From Glycomyces buryatensis (GTDB lineage Bacteria; Actinomycetota; Actinomycetes; Mycobacteriales; Micromonosporaceae): 56,353 nucleotides of DNA. The position numbers were made by a program, and so were the translations under genes. The first letter of the stretch is position 1; the number at the start of each line of letters is the position of its first letter. A model generated the notes under the pieces. The model was given only the letters and a program-made list of their open reading frames with translations. It was not told the DNA's origin and did no database searches. Shown here one piece after another: positions 1 to 8,764 of the stretch. The stretch lies in contig NZ_STGY01000041.1 in the NCBI RefSeq assembly GCF_004912275.1, positions 84,492 to 140,844 on the forward strand, given 5' to 3'.

Positions 1-1653
1 CACCCCGGAACCCCGGCACCCCGGAACCCCGGGCTGCCGCAGTGGCCGGTTGACGGCCCAACCTCGCCGTACCGGCGCAGAGTCGTCCTCGCCGGCAGCA
101 CCATCCAAGCCCTCAGTCGGCTCTACTTCGACGTCGAACCCCTCCTCGCCGCCGACCGCCGCCTCCTGCTCCGCTACTCGGTGTTCGACGGCGACCGCCA
201 AGACAGCGCCCACCGCTTCGCCCGGCACCGCGATCTCGACCTGATCGACTGGGACACCGTCAAGGCCGACCCGCCCGACCTCATCGTCTCCTCCGGCGCC
301 AGCCGCTCCCTCCACGAGCCGCGCGCCCCCTTCGCCCTGCTCCCCCACGGCGCCGGCCACAACCGCTTCACCCCCTACTTCGACGGCGTCGCCGGTCTCG
401 CCCGGGGCCAACTCCGCGGCCCGAACGGCGAACTGCCCGCCTACCTCGCCCTCCCCGGACCCGCCGCCGAGAAGCGTCTCGCGATCGACTGCCCCGAAGC
501 GGTCCCGTATGCGGACATCACCGGCGACCTGTGCCTGGAACGACTGAAAGCCAGCGCCCGAATGCGTCGCGAATACCGCCGCGGCCTCGGCGTCCGCCCC
601 GAACAACGCCTGGTCGTGGTCTCCTCGACCTGGCTGGGCCATTCCCTGTGGGCCCACCACCCGCAGCTGCCCGAACGACTCCTGGCCGCCCTGCCGATGG
701 ACGACTACGCGGTTGCCTTCATCCCCCACCCGAACATCCTCGCCGTCCACGGCAGCATGGAGGGCCTGTTCCGACGCCAGCTGGAGAACGGCCTGATCAT
801 GGTGGACCCCGGCGAAGGCTGGCGCGCAACGATATCGGCCGCCGACTGCGTCATCGGCGACCACGGCTCCACCACCTTCTACGCTGCGGCCCTGGGCATC
901 CCGACGGCCGTGGCGGCCTTCGGACGCGACGAGATGCCGCCCGAGTCGCCACTGCGGGCCTTCGGGACGCTCGCACCGTGGTTCGACTCCGGGGGCGACC
1001 TCCTCGACCAGGTGGAGCGGTTGTGCGAATCGGGGCCGCTCAAGGACGACTGCTTCACCGAAGCGCTGGCCGAGCCTGACCCCGGTCCGTCCCAGCGCAT
1101 TCCGGCCGCCATCCTGCGAATCCTCGGGATTGAGGCCGCGGAGGCGAAGAGCCCGCACATGCTGCCGCTGCCATCGCCGGTGGAGCACTGGCGGCCGACC
1201 TCGGCCTGGCGGTGCGTGGTCGAGATCGAGGGCGGTCACGCCGGCTGGAGCCGCTACCCGGCGGTCGAAGGCCGCGGCCCGCACCGAAGCGTCGGTGAGT
1301 TCGGCGCCCCCGGCCACCTCGTGGCGGACGTCAGGTGCCTGGACCAGGAGGCCAGAGACCGCGCCGACATCATCACCCGGCACCACGGCGCGCTCCCCGT
1401 AGCCGAAGCCCGCGACGAATCCCGCAGCCTCTTGAAAGAGCACCCGATGGCGCTCGCGGCGAGCGTCCGCCTGGCGCCGGACGAACTGGTCTGGGATTCC
1501 CGCGACGGCCGAACCCTCAGGGCGATGTGCCCACCGGAATACGCGGACGCGGCCGCATCGATCTGGCTCGAAGCCGGAAAACCCGACTCGGCCGAATGGC
1601 GCCTCGTCGGCACGGGACCTGAAGCGGCGCTTCGGGTCCGGCCTTTCAATTGA
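1..1653 (+). CDS. GT-B-like transferase-type protein, 5' end cut by the window
   Basis: The frame is open from base 1 and stops with TGA at 1651-1653, so the start lies outside the window; about 550 codons are visible. The middle of the protein has a Rossmann-like strand (VVVSSTW) followed by a conserved segment with SAADCVIGDHGST. That segment resembles the C-terminal donor-binding half of GT-B enzymes such as CDP-glycerol glycerophosphotransferases and UDP-GlcNAc 2-epimerases. No signal peptide or membrane segment is visible. The last 150 residues are not recognisable. At the left edge a 16-base unit (cacccc-ggaaccccgg) occurs twice in tandem. Substrate and pathway are unknown. It could be a teichoic-acid-like or sugar-polymer transferase, but that is inference from fold only. 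Confidence 0.6.
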   Translation, partial: HPGTPAPRNPGLPQWPVDGPTSPYRRRVVLAGSTIQALSRLYFDVEPLLAADRRLLLRYSVFDGDRQDSAHRFARHRDLDLIDWDTVKADPPDLIVSSGASRSLHEPRAPFALLPHGAGHNRFTPYFDGVAGLARGQLRGPNGELPAYLALPGPAAEKRLAIDCPEAVPYADITGDLCLERLKASARMRREYRRGLGVRPEQRLVVVSSTWLGHSLWAHHPQLPERLLAALPMDDYAVAFIPHPNILAVHGSMEGLFRRQLENGLIMVDPGEGWRATISAADCVIGDHGSTTFYAAALGIPTAVAAFGRDEMPPESPLRAFGTLAPWFDSGGDLLDQVERLCESGPLKDDCFTEALAEPDPGPSQRIPAAILRILGIEAAEAKSPHMLPLPSPVEHWRPTSAWRCVVEIEGGHAGWSRYPAVEGRGPHRSVGEFGAPGHLVADVRCLDQEARDRADIITRHHGALPVAEARDESRSLLKEHPMALAASVRLAPDELVWDSRDGRTLRAMCPPEYADAAASIWLEAGKPDSAEWRLVGTGPEAALRVRPFN

Positions 1654-1698
1654 CCGTGAGCGCGGGAGTGCCCGGACCGGGCTCCAATGGTGGTCCGG

Positions 1699-3717
1699 TC
1701 AGCCGATCTCGAGCGCCGCTTTCACTCGGTCCGCATCGAAGAACGCCTCGTGGGCCCTGTACAGCTCGTACGCCATGGTCAGGCGCATTCGGCGTTCCTC
1801 GCCTTCGAGTCGATCGGCCAGGCGCTCATGCGTCTCGGCGCCGAGCTGCCACAGGCTCTGCTCGCGCAGCTCCCCCACGATCCGATTGACCTCCGAGGTG
1901 GCCGCGGCCTTCGCCGCGGCGTCTCCGCTGTCGAACCGCAAGAGCGCCAAGTCGAGGCGGGTTCCGGCCAGGTGCAGTCCGTCGCCCTCGGCCTCGAATA
2001 TCGCCGCGGCCCGCTGCCACGTCTCCTCGGCCGCCGCGAGGTCGCCCTCGTCGAGGCGGATCTCGGCCAGCACCCGCAGCCGGATGGCGACGGCCTTCGC
2101 GCGGCCGAGCGATTCGGCGCTCGCGATGGACCGCCTGATGTGGCCGACCGCCTCCTTGAAGCGCTCCTCGCGGTGGCGCAGCCGCGCGAACTGCTCCTCC
2201 AAGGTCCCGACGAGCGCCCTGAACCTCTCGCCTTGTTCCGGGGAGTCCTGCCCGGCGAGGGCCACCCGCAGGCCCTCATCGAGCCGCAACTCGGCCTCGG
2301 CGAATTCCGAGCTTTCGATCAGGCACAGCCCCAGCAGCGCCGATAGCTGTGCTCGGGCCAGCGGGCTCTCGGCCGCATTGAGCGCGCCGCGGTAGCACGT
2401 CACTGCCTCGCGGTGCTGCGCCGCGTTCGTGTAATACGCCCACAACGCCTCCGCCAGCGCCCAGGTCTCCTCGTGCCAGCCCCGGACCGCCGCTATGCGG
2501 ACCGAGTCGGCCAGGGCCGTGTGGAGGGTCCGGAACCATTCCATGGCCTCGGGCCGGCCCGGGAACCCGCGCACCTCGAAGGCGGCGCCGAAGTCCGGGG
2601 CGTGCCGCTGGCGGTCGCCCATGATGGCCTCGTCGGCGCGCTGGGCGCGTCGCACGTGCCAGCCGAGCTGGCGGCGCAGGGGGATGATCAGATCCGAGGA
2701 GACCGCTTCGCCCGGCACCGGGAGGTTTCGCAGGGGATACCGCTCGATGCGGTACCAGCCGCCAGGGAGGCGGCTGATGAGTTGTGCCGCTTCGAGTTCG
2801 GCGAATTCCGCGGGCACCCCGTCGCGGGTCCAGTCGCGGGAGCCGACGAAGATCCCGGTCAGCGCGGTCTCGAACTCGCCGCCCGGGAGCGCGCCGAAGA
2901 ACCGGTAGAGCCATCTGGCGGGCTCGCTGAGGCTGGTGTACAGACTGTCGAACACCGACTCGCCTCCGACCGCGGACTGGATGCCGCCGAAGCTGTCGAG
3001 CGACTTGTTGTGCACCAGGCCGGCGAGGGCCCGGAGCTTCGCGGGGACGCCACCGAACTCCTCGACCAGTCGGGGCAGCACGGCCCCGGACAGGTTCGGG
3101 CAGGCCCTGCGGAGATACTCGGCGGCGTCGGCCGGATCGAGCGGCCCCAGTTCGTGCTGTTCGTAGGCCGAGTCGTCGAGCGGCACGTCTCCGAAGACCG
3201 CGAAGCCGGAGCCCTCCCCCGCGGGTCGGAGGGCTTCCGCCTCCCGGACCCGGGTGACGCCATCGACCACCACGAGCATTCGCCGGTTCCGAGTGGCGGT
3301 CTGGAAGAGCGCGGTGAGGCCTTCGAGGGTGTCGGGGATCTGCCGTTGATTGGCGTAGAGGCGCGACAGCAACGAATGCATCGCTCTCGATATATCTTCC
3401 TTATTCAAGTCGATATAGAGCTGGCCACCCGGGTAGGCCCGCCGCATCCGCTCCAGGAGCATCGCCGCCACCGCCGACTTGCCGATGCCTCGGGGACCGT
3501 GGACCGAGAGCCACCGCCCCGACTCCAGCGCCCGTTCGAATTCGGCCAGTTCCCTTGCGCGGCCGGCCCAGTCGGGGCGCAGCGGCGGCCCTTCCCGAAG
3601 CGGGTCGGCGACGGGAGCGGCGTGGTAGTGCTCGACCCGGCCGATCTGGTTCACGCTGTGGACGTCGCCGTTGAATTCACTGTGGAACTCGCTCCGCGTG
3701 GACGACTCGTCTGGCAT
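1699..3717 (-). CDS. STAND/NB-ARC ATPase with C-terminal TPR-like repeats
   Basis: This is a 672-residue protein. Residues 10-30 carry the Gly/Asn/Gln/His-rich leader (FNGDVHSVNQIG) common at the N-terminus of actinobacterial NB-ARC/TPR proteins. A Walker A P-loop GPRGIGKS sits at residues 74-81 and a Walker B-like strand MLVVVDG near residue 150, followed by a winged-helix-like region. From about residue 400 to the end, Ala/Leu-rich helical pairs look like TPRs. STAND ATPases are NTP-dependent switches used in signalling, transcription control and anti-phage defence. No DNA-binding or effector domain is visible here, so the output is unknown. The gene is transcribed alone, away from the tRNA cluster, with no obvious operon partner. 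The ATG start at 3717 was chosen because the typical N-terminal motif follows it. Confidence 0.75.
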   Translation of the reverse strand: MPDESSTRSEFHSEFNGDVHSVNQIGRVEHYHAAPVADPLREGPPLRPDWAGRARELAEFERALESGRWLSVHGPRGIGKSAVAAMLLERMRRAYPGGQLYIDLNKEDISRAMHSLLSRLYANQRQIPDTLEGLTALFQTATRNRRMLVVVDGVTRVREAEALRPAGEGSGFAVFGDVPLDDSAYEQHELGPLDPADAAEYLRRACPNLSGAVLPRLVEEFGGVPAKLRALAGLVHNKSLDSFGGIQSAVGGESVFDSLYTSLSEPARWLYRFFGALPGGEFETALTGIFVGSRDWTRDGVPAEFAELEAAQLISRLPGGWYRIERYPLRNLPVPGEAVSSDLIIPLRRQLGWHVRRAQRADEAIMGDRQRHAPDFGAAFEVRGFPGRPEAMEWFRTLHTALADSVRIAAVRGWHEETWALAEALWAYYTNAAQHREAVTCYRGALNAAESPLARAQLSALLGLCLIESSEFAEAELRLDEGLRVALAGQDSPEQGERFRALVGTLEEQFARLRHREERFKEAVGHIRRSIASAESLGRAKAVAIRLRVLAEIRLDEGDLAAAEETWQRAAAIFEAEGDGLHLAGTRLDLALLRFDSGDAAAKAAATSEVNRIVGELREQSLWQLGAETHERLADRLEGEERRMRLTMAYELYRAHEAFFDADRVKAALEIG

Positions 3718-3878
3718 CTGGGCTCCCCGGAGAGGTTCGGAATGCTCAGTTCATGGTCGCACAGCGCCGAGCCGGTCGCTCGACTGCGGAACCCGCTCCG
3801 GCACAATTATTCTCCGGCTCCCGGCATCCCTGTTTCCTCAGTGGAGCGGCGAACCGGGGCCGCCGGAATGGGGGCAAA

Positions 3879-3913
3879 GAGAACGGCCCCGGATTCGATC
3901 CGGGGCCGTTCTC
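3879..3913 (-). terminator. Rho-independent terminator of the Gly-Val-Cys tRNA operon
   Basis: A perfect 15-bp inverted repeat (3879-3893 and 3899-3913) with a 5-base loop. On the - strand it is followed by TTTGCCCC. It lies 15 bases past the 3' end of tRNA-Cys, the last gene of the tRNA operon. Confidence 0.85.
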
Positions 3914-3927
3914 GTAATCCTCTGTTG

Positions 3928-3998
3928 AGGTGGGTACGGGAGTCGAACCCGTGTGGACGGCTTTGCAGGCCGCTGCCTAACCACTCGGCCAACCCACC
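3928..3998 (-). tRNA. tRNA-Cys (anticodon GCA)
   Basis: The sequence folds into a 71-base cloverleaf: acceptor GGTGGGT pairs with ACCCACC, the discriminator is T, the T arm carries GGTTCGACTCC, and the anticodon loop is CTGCAAA (GCA at positions 34-36). CCA is not encoded. It is the third and last gene of the - strand tRNA operon Gly-Val-Cys, an order seen widely in actinobacteria. Confidence 0.95.
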
Positions 3999-4046
3999 AT
4001 GATGCGAGAAAAGCCCAGGCCTTATCAACCTGGGCCCTCACTGCGG

Positions 4047-4118
4047 TGGACGATACTGGGATTGAACCAGTGACCTCTCCCGTGTCAGGGGAGTGCTCTC
4101 CCGCTGAGCTAATCGTCC
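4047..4118 (-). tRNA. tRNA-Val (anticodon GAC)
   Basis: A 72-base cloverleaf: acceptor GGACGAT pairs with ATCGTCC, discriminator A, anticodon arm CTCCC-CTGACAC-GGGAG, T arm CACTGGTTCAATCCCAGT. CCA is not encoded. It is the middle gene of the tRNA operon. A 34-base near-copy of its anticodon and T arm region lies inverted downstream of tex at 6740-6773. Confidence 0.95.
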
Positions 4119-4142
4119 GGGATAGCGCTCTTTCGAGCTCCG

Positions 4143-4215
4143 AGCGGACGACCGGGATCGAACCGGCGACCTACACCTTGGCAAGGTGTCGCGCTACCAA
4201 CTGCGCTACGTCCGC
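4143..4215 (-). tRNA. tRNA-Gly (anticodon GCC)
   Basis: A 73-base cloverleaf: acceptor GCGGACG pairs with CGTCCGC, discriminator T, anticodon loop TTGCCAA, T arm GCCGGTTCGATCCCGGT. CCA is not encoded. It is the first gene of the operon, about 38 bases after the predicted transcription start. Confidence 0.95.
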
Positions 4216-4252
4216 ATGTCTTCCAGGTGGTTTTTTCTGCCCCCCGGCGACG

Positions 4253-4288
4253 GGATAGAACTTTACCCAACGCCTTCGCAAGCGTCCA
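4253..4288 (-). promoter_or_regulatory. Promoter of the Gly-Val-Cys tRNA operon
   Basis: On the - strand a -35 TGGACG (4288-4283), a 17-base spacer and a -10 TAAAGT (4265-4260) point to a start near 4253. This fits a vegetative sigma-70-type promoter of actinobacteria and places it correctly upstream of tRNA-Gly. It partly overlaps the region just upstream of the divergent tex gene. Confidence 0.65.
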
Positions 4289-4352
4289 CCCGGGGGTCGG
4301 GGATGGCGGCTTCGGGCGCCGTTGTCGCAGTCCTCTGGCAGAATCCATCCCC

Positions 4353-6710
4353 GTGGCTCAAGCTATCAATCAACGCATCGCCGAAGAACTCTCGGTCGGC
4401 TCCCATCAAGTCCGCGCCGCCGTCGGTCTTCTCGACGACGGCTCCACCGTCCCGTTCATCGCCCGCTATCGCAAGGAGGCCACCGGCGGCCTCGACGACG
4501 AGCAGCTGCGCGCCCTGGAGGAGCGCCTGGGCTACCTGCGGGAGCTCGACGCCCGGCGGGAGGCGGTCCTCAAGTCGATCGCCGAGCAGGGCAAGCTGAC
4601 CGACGAGTTGGCGGCCCAGATCGACGGTGCCGACACCAAGGGCCGGCTGGAGGACCTGTACGCGCCGTTCAAGCAGAAGCGACGCACGAAGGCCCAGATC
4701 GCGCGCGAGGCCGGGCTCGAACCGCTGGCCGAGACGCTGCTGAACGACCCGACCCAGGACCCCGAGACCGTCGCGGCCGGCTTCCTCAATCCGGAGGCCG
4801 AGATCAAGGACGTCGCCGCCGCGCTCGCCGGCGCCCGCGCGATCCTCACCGAGCGGTACTCCGAGGACGCCGACCTCATCGGTGAGCTGCGTGAACGCAT
4901 GTGGAAACGGGGCCGGCTGGTGTCGCGGGTGCGCGGCGGAGCCGAGGAGAAGGGGGCGAAGTTCTCCGACTACTTCGAATTCGGGGAGACGTTCACCACC
5001 CTGCCGTCCCACCGGGTCCTGGCGCTGATGCGCGGCGAGAAGGAAGAAGTTCTTTCCCTCACACTGGATCCGGGCGAGACGGAAGAAGAAGCGGCGGGCT
5101 ACGAGGGCATGATCGCCGCCCGCTTCGGCATCCGGGACGCCGGTCGCCGGGCCGACGCGTGGCTGGCCAAGTCCGTCTCCTGGGCCTGGCGCACCCGCAT
5201 CCTCGTCAAGCTCGGCGTGGACCTGCGGATGCGGCTGTGGCAGGGCGCCGAGGACGAGGCCGTCAAGGTCTTCGCCTCGAACCTGAAGGACCTGCTGCTG
5301 GCCGCGCCGGCCGGGCAGAAGACCGTCATGGGGCTCGACCCGGGCTACCGCACGGGCGTCAAGGTCGCCGTGGTCGACGCGACTGGGAAGGTCCTCGACA
5401 CCACCGCGATCTACCCGCACCAACCGCAGAACCAGTGGGACGCCTCACTGGCCCAGCTCGGCGCCCTGGTGCAGAAGCACGGCGTCGAACTCATCGCGAT
5501 CGGCAACGGCACCGCCTCCCGCGAGACCGACCGGCTGGCCGCCGACCTGATGAAGGCCCTAGCGGGCAAGGCGAACCTGTCCAAGATCGTGGTCTCCGAG
5601 GCGGGCGCGTCGGTGTATTCGGCGTCGGCCTACGCGACGAAGGAGCTGCCGAGCATGGACGTGTCGCTGCGCGGCGCGGTCTCGATCGCCCGGCGGCTCC
5701 AGGACCCGCTCGCCGAACTGGTGAAGATCGAGCCCAAGCACATCGGGGTCGGCCAGTACCAGCACGACCTGACCGAGACGAAACTCACCAAATCCCTTGA
5801 GGCCGTGGTCGAGGACGCCGTGAACGCCGTCGGCGTCGACCTCAATACCGCCAGCGTTCCGCTGCTGAGTCAGGTCTCGGGGCTCACCGAGTCCGTCGCC
5901 GCGAACATCGTCGCCTGGCGCGACGAGCACGGCCGCTTCGGCGACCGCAAAGACCTGCTGAACGTCGCCCGGCTCGGCCCGAAGGCCTTCGAGCAGGCGG
6001 CCGGGTTCCTGCGCGTCACCGGCGGCTCCAACCCGCTCGACGCCTCCGCCGTCCACCCCGAGGCCTACCCGGTCGTCGAGCGCATCCTCTCCGGGACGGG
6101 CGAGCAAATCGGCGGCCTGCTCGGGAACGCCGCGACGCTGCGGAAGCTCAAGGCGGGAGACTTCGCCGACGAGCGCTTCGGCGTCCCGACCGTCTCCGAC
6201 ATCCTGGCCGAACTGGAGAAGCCGGGCCGCGACCCGCGTCCGGAGTTCAAGGCCGCCACCTTCAAGGAGGGCGTCGAGAAGATCGGCGACCTGGAGGTCG
6301 GCATGATCCTCGAAGGCGCGGTGACCAACGTCGCCGCCTTCGGTGCGTTCGTCGACATCGGCGTCCACCAGGACGGCCTGGTGCACATCTCCGCGCTCGC
6401 CAACCGCTACGTGGACGACCCGCGCGAGATCGTCAAGTCCGGCGACGTGGTGCGCGTGAAGGTGCTCTCGGTTGACCCAGCGCGCCAGCGCATCTCGCTG
6501 ACGATGCGACTGGACGACGAGCCCGGGCCCGATGAGGGCAAGGGCGGCGGTCAGGGGGGCGGTCAAGGCCGCGTCAAGGGCGGTCAGCCCCGCGGCGGGA
6601 ACCAGGGCGGCCGCGGAGGCAAGGGCGGCAGGCAGCCGAGCCAGCGGGGCGGCCAGGCCGCTCCGCAGAGCGCGATGGCCGAGGCCCTGAAGCGGGCCGG
6701 GCTGGCCTAG
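4353..6710 (+). CDS. tex: Tex-family RNA-binding transcription accessory protein
   Basis: Tex is a conserved cytoplasmic nucleic-acid-binding protein linked to transcription and RNA handling. The 785-residue product shows the full architecture: an N-terminal helical domain (start [13 protein letters not shown]), a YqgF/RNase H-like fold around GLDPGYRTG, helix-hairpin-helix motifs near [14 protein letters not shown], and an S1 domain ([16 protein letters not shown] ... GLVHIS) near the C-terminus. It ends in a Gly/Arg/Gln-rich tail with RGG-like repeats, common in actinobacterial RNA-binding proteins. The frame is open further upstream to 4227, but family alignment favours the GTG at 4353. 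There is no Shine-Dalgarno before it, so a leaderless or short-leader mRNA is likely. It is transcribed alone, divergently from the tRNA operon. Confidence 0.92.
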   Translation: MAQAINQRIAEELSVGSHQVRAAVGLLDDGSTVPFIARYRKEATGGLDDEQLRALEERLGYLRELDARREAVLKSIAEQGKLTDELAAQIDGADTKGRLEDLYAPFKQKRRTKAQIAREAGLEPLAETLLNDPTQDPETVAAGFLNPEAEIKDVAAALAGARAILTERYSEDADLIGELRERMWKRGRLVSRVRGGAEEKGAKFSDYFEFGETFTTLPSHRVLALMRGEKEEVLSLTLDPGETEEEAAGYEGMIAARFGIRDAGRRADAWLAKSVSWAWRTRILVKLGVDLRMRLWQGAEDEAVKVFASNLKDLLLAAPAGQKTVMGLDPGYRTGVKVAVVDATGKVLDTTAIYPHQPQNQWDASLAQLGALVQKHGVELIAIGNGTASRETDRLAADLMKALAGKANLSKIVVSEAGASVYSASAYATKELPSMDVSLRGAVSIARRLQDPLAELVKIEPKHIGVGQYQHDLTETKLTKSLEAVVEDAVNAVGVDLNTASVPLLSQVSGLTESVAANIVAWRDEHGRFGDRKDLLNVARLGPKAFEQAAGFLRVTGGSNPLDASAVHPEAYPVVERILSGTGEQIGGLLGNAATLRKLKAGDFADERFGVPTVSDILAELEKPGRDPRPEFKAATFKEGVEKIGDLEVGMILEGAVTNVAAFGAFVDIGVHQDGLVHISALANRYVDDPREIVKSGDVVRVKVLSVDPARQRISLTMRLDDEPGPDEGKGGGQGGGQGRVKGGQPRGGNQGGRGGKGGRQPSQRGGQAAPQSAMAEALKRAGLA

Positions 6711-6739
6711 GTCGGTTGACGGAATCCAAGCGGTGAACG

Positions 6740-6773
6740 CTCCCCTGACACGGGAGTGCTCACCGGTTCAATC
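6740..6773 (+). repeat. Partial tRNA-Val(GAC)-like fragment (anticodon and T arm)
   Basis: Bases 6740-6756 are identical to the 17-base anticodon arm of tRNA-Val(GAC), including the CTGACAC loop. The following 17 bases match its variable and T arm with 3 mismatches, including GGTTCAATC, at exactly the same spacing: 31 of 34 overall. There is no matching acceptor or D arm, so it is not a functional tRNA. It is on the strand opposite to the true gene 2.6 kb away and sits in the 3' untranslated region of tex. The anticodon stem is extended by flanking bases into an imperfect hairpin (6731-6765). Confidence 0.7.
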
Positions 6774-6798
6774 GGCGATCACCGATCTAGAGTTTCGG

Positions 6799-6828
6799 AC
6801 GGCGGCCCCGCTTCGGCGGGGCCGCCGT
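6799..6828 (+). terminator. Terminator downstream of tex
   Basis: A perfect 13-bp GC-rich stem (6799-6811 and 6816-6828) closed by a TTCG tetraloop and followed by a short T run. It separates tex from the two-component operon. Confidence 0.8.
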
Positions 6829-6840
6829 TTCGCTCCCCTT

Positions 6841-6846
6841 TAGGCT
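6841..6846 (+). promoter_or_regulatory. -10 element for a leaderless kinase mRNA
   Basis: TAGGCT lies exactly 6 bases before the GTG at 6853. That is the spacing seen for leaderless actinobacterial transcripts, where the start codon is the first transcribed base. No Shine-Dalgarno precedes the gene, which supports this reading. No clear -35 is visible because the terminator occupies that space. Confidence 0.5.
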
Positions 6847-6852
6847 GGGGAC

Positions 6853-7989
6853 GTGTTCGACCGTTTCTCTGACCGCGTCGGCGACCTCATCGTCGGTTCC
6901 ATCGTGACCTTCGTCGTCTTCGTGTGGATCGCGCTGCAGCTCGCCGTGGTGGGCACCGATCCGATCGGCCTGTCCGAGCCGCTCGGGTGGGCGGCGACGG
7001 TCATCGCCTGCGCGGCGCTGTTCTTCCGCAACACCTTCCCGCTGACGGTCACGTTCATCACGCTGGTGTGTTCGATCGTCTACTACCCGGCCTCCTCGAT
7101 CGACGGCCCGGTCCTGGTGACGTACGTCGTGGCGCTCTTTACGCTCGCGGCACGCGGGCACGTCGTCGCGGCCTGGTCGGTCACGTCGGTCTCGTTCGCG
7201 GCCCTGATAATTCCGGAGTGGATCAGCGGCTTCGTGCACATGTCCGTGGTCGAGACCTACCTCCTGGCGGGCTGGTTCGTGGCGATCGTCGCGTTCGGGT
7301 CCATGGTGGCGAGCCACCGGGCCTACCGGGCCCAGGCCGAGACGGCGATTCGGGAGGGTGAGCGGCGCAGCGTGGCCGAGGAGCGGCTGCGGATCGCCCG
7401 GGAGCTGCATGACGCGGTCGGGCACCACCTGTCGCTGATCAATGTGCAGACTTCGGCGGCGCTGCGGAAGCTGAAGAAGAATCCGACGTATTCGACCGAG
7501 GCGACGCTGGGCGTCATCGCGGAGACGAGCCAGTTGTCGCTGCGGGAGCTGCGGGCGATGGTCGGGGTGCTGCGGGAGGCGGGCGTGGATTCGCCGACCG
7601 GGCCGGGGCCGAGCCTGGAGCAGCTGCCGCCGCTGGTGGCGGCGGCCGAGTCGGCCGGTATCGAGGTGGTGCTGCGCCGCGACGGCCGGGCGGAGCTGCC
7701 GGTGGCGGTGGATGCGGCGGCGTTCCGGGTGGCGCAGGAGGCGTTGACGAACGTGGTGCGGCACGCCGGGGCCCGGCACGTGGAGGTCGATGTCGTGATC
7801 GGAACCTCCACTCTGGCGCTGCGGATCGCCGATGACGGGGACGCCAAGGGCGGCAAACCGATCGCCGGGAACGGACTGACGGGTATGCGCGAGCGTGCCG
7901 AGAGCCTGGGCGGTACGTTCGACGCGGGTCCGCGCGAAGACGGGGGCTTCATTGTCGAGGCCACGTGGCCGTTGGAGGTGCAGTCGTGA
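6853..7989 (+). CDS. NarL-type sensor histidine kinase
   Basis: Membrane sensor kinase of the HisKA_3/DesK-NarX group, 378 residues. The first 155 residues hold about five hydrophobic segments. The dimerisation helix follows, with the phospho-accepting His186 in ELHDAVGHH. A HATPase domain comes next, with an N box (EALTNVVRHA) and a G box (GNGLTGMRERAESLGG). It is expected to autophosphorylate and hand the phosphate to the response regulator encoded immediately downstream, whose start overlaps its stop by 4 bases. The signal is unknown. The MMPL transporter that follows the pair could be a target, as in many actinobacterial envelope-stress clusters. Confidence 0.93.
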   Translation: MFDRFSDRVGDLIVGSIVTFVVFVWIALQLAVVGTDPIGLSEPLGWAATVIACAALFFRNTFPLTVTFITLVCSIVYYPASSIDGPVLVTYVVALFTLAARGHVVAAWSVTSVSFAALIIPEWISGFVHMSVVETYLLAGWFVAIVAFGSMVASHRAYRAQAETAIREGERRSVAEERLRIARELHDAVGHHLSLINVQTSAALRKLKKNPTYSTEATLGVIAETSQLSLRELRAMVGVLREAGVDSPTGPGPSLEQLPPLVAAAESAGIEVVLRRDGRAELPVAVDAAAFRVAQEALTNVVRHAGARHVEVDVVIGTSTLALRIADDGDAKGGKPIAGNGLTGMRERAESLGGTFDAGPREDGGFIVEATWPLEVQS

Positions 7990-8657
7990 TCCGTGTAATG
8001 CTGGTGGACGATCAGCGGCTGGTGCGGGCCGGGTTCGCTTCGATCCTGGGCGACGAGGACGATATCGAGATCGTGGCCGAGGCGTCGGACGGCGCCGAGG
8101 TGCCGGAGCTGGCGCGGCGGCACCGTCCCGATGTGGTGCTCATGGACATCCGGATGCCCGGCGTGGACGGCCTGGAGGCGACGGAGCGGATCGGCGCGGA
8201 CGCGAAGCTCGACGGGGTGCGGGTGATCATCCTGACCACCTTCGACGAGGACGACTACGTGTATCGGGCGCTGCGGGCGGGCGCGAGCGGCTTCCTCGTG
8301 AAGGACACCGATCCGGACGAGCTGATTCATGCGATCCGGGTGGTGGCCGCCGGGGACGCGCTCATCTCCCCGGGGATCACGCGCCGGCTCATCGGCGAGT
8401 TCGCGGGCCGGGTGGCCCGTCCCGATCCGAGCCCGAAGCTGAACGCCCTGACCGAGCGGGAGACCGAGGTGCTTTCGCTGGTGGCCACGGGCATGAGCAA
8501 TGACGAGATCGCCGGGGCGCTGTTCCTGTCGCCGGCGACGGCGAAGACGCACGTCAGCCGGATCATGTCGAAGCTGTCGGCGCGGGACCGGGCGCAGTTG
8601 GTGGTGACGGCGTACGAGTCGGGTCTGGTGCGCCCGACCTGGACCGACGGGGACTGA
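7986..8657 (+). CDS. NarL/LuxR-family response regulator
   Basis: A 223-residue regulator with a receiver domain (acidic pocket DDQ near the N-terminus, phospho-acceptor Asp54 in LMDIRMPG, Lys in FLVKDTD) and a C-terminal LuxR-type helix-turn-helix (LTEREVEVLSLVATG-like, then SPATAKTHVSRIMSKL). The GTG at 7986 overlaps the kinase stop as GTGA and has GGAGG 8 bases upstream. It is the partner of the kinase and probably binds promoters when phosphorylated. Confidence 0.95.
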   Translation: MIRVMLVDDQRLVRAGFASILGDEDDIEIVAEASDGAEVPELARRHRPDVVLMDIRMPGVDGLEATERIGADAKLDGVRVIILTTFDEDDYVYRALRAGASGFLVKDTDPDELIHAIRVVAAGDALISPGITRRLIGEFAGRVARPDPSPKLNALTERETEVLSLVATGMSNDEIAGALFLSPATAKTHVSRIMSKLSARDRAQLVVTAYESGLVRPTWTDGD

Positions 8658-8764
8658 TACTCCGCCTGGGGTACATGCCGCGCCGGGGTTGACACTCCTG
8701 GAGTAGGCCGATTGCCTCTGCTGAGCCGATGTACCGGGCCGCTGCGGCGGCGACGGTAGTGAGC

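Noticed and set aside
1..32. Two tandem copies of a 16-base C/G-rich unit at the left edge as a possible CRISPR or satellite
   Set aside because: Only two copies with no spacer, in frame within an open reading frame; no array.
8689..8717. TTGACA upstream of the MMPL gene as a promoter
   Set aside because: The -35 is perfect but no acceptable -10 is present at 16-19 bases, so it was not listed as a feature.
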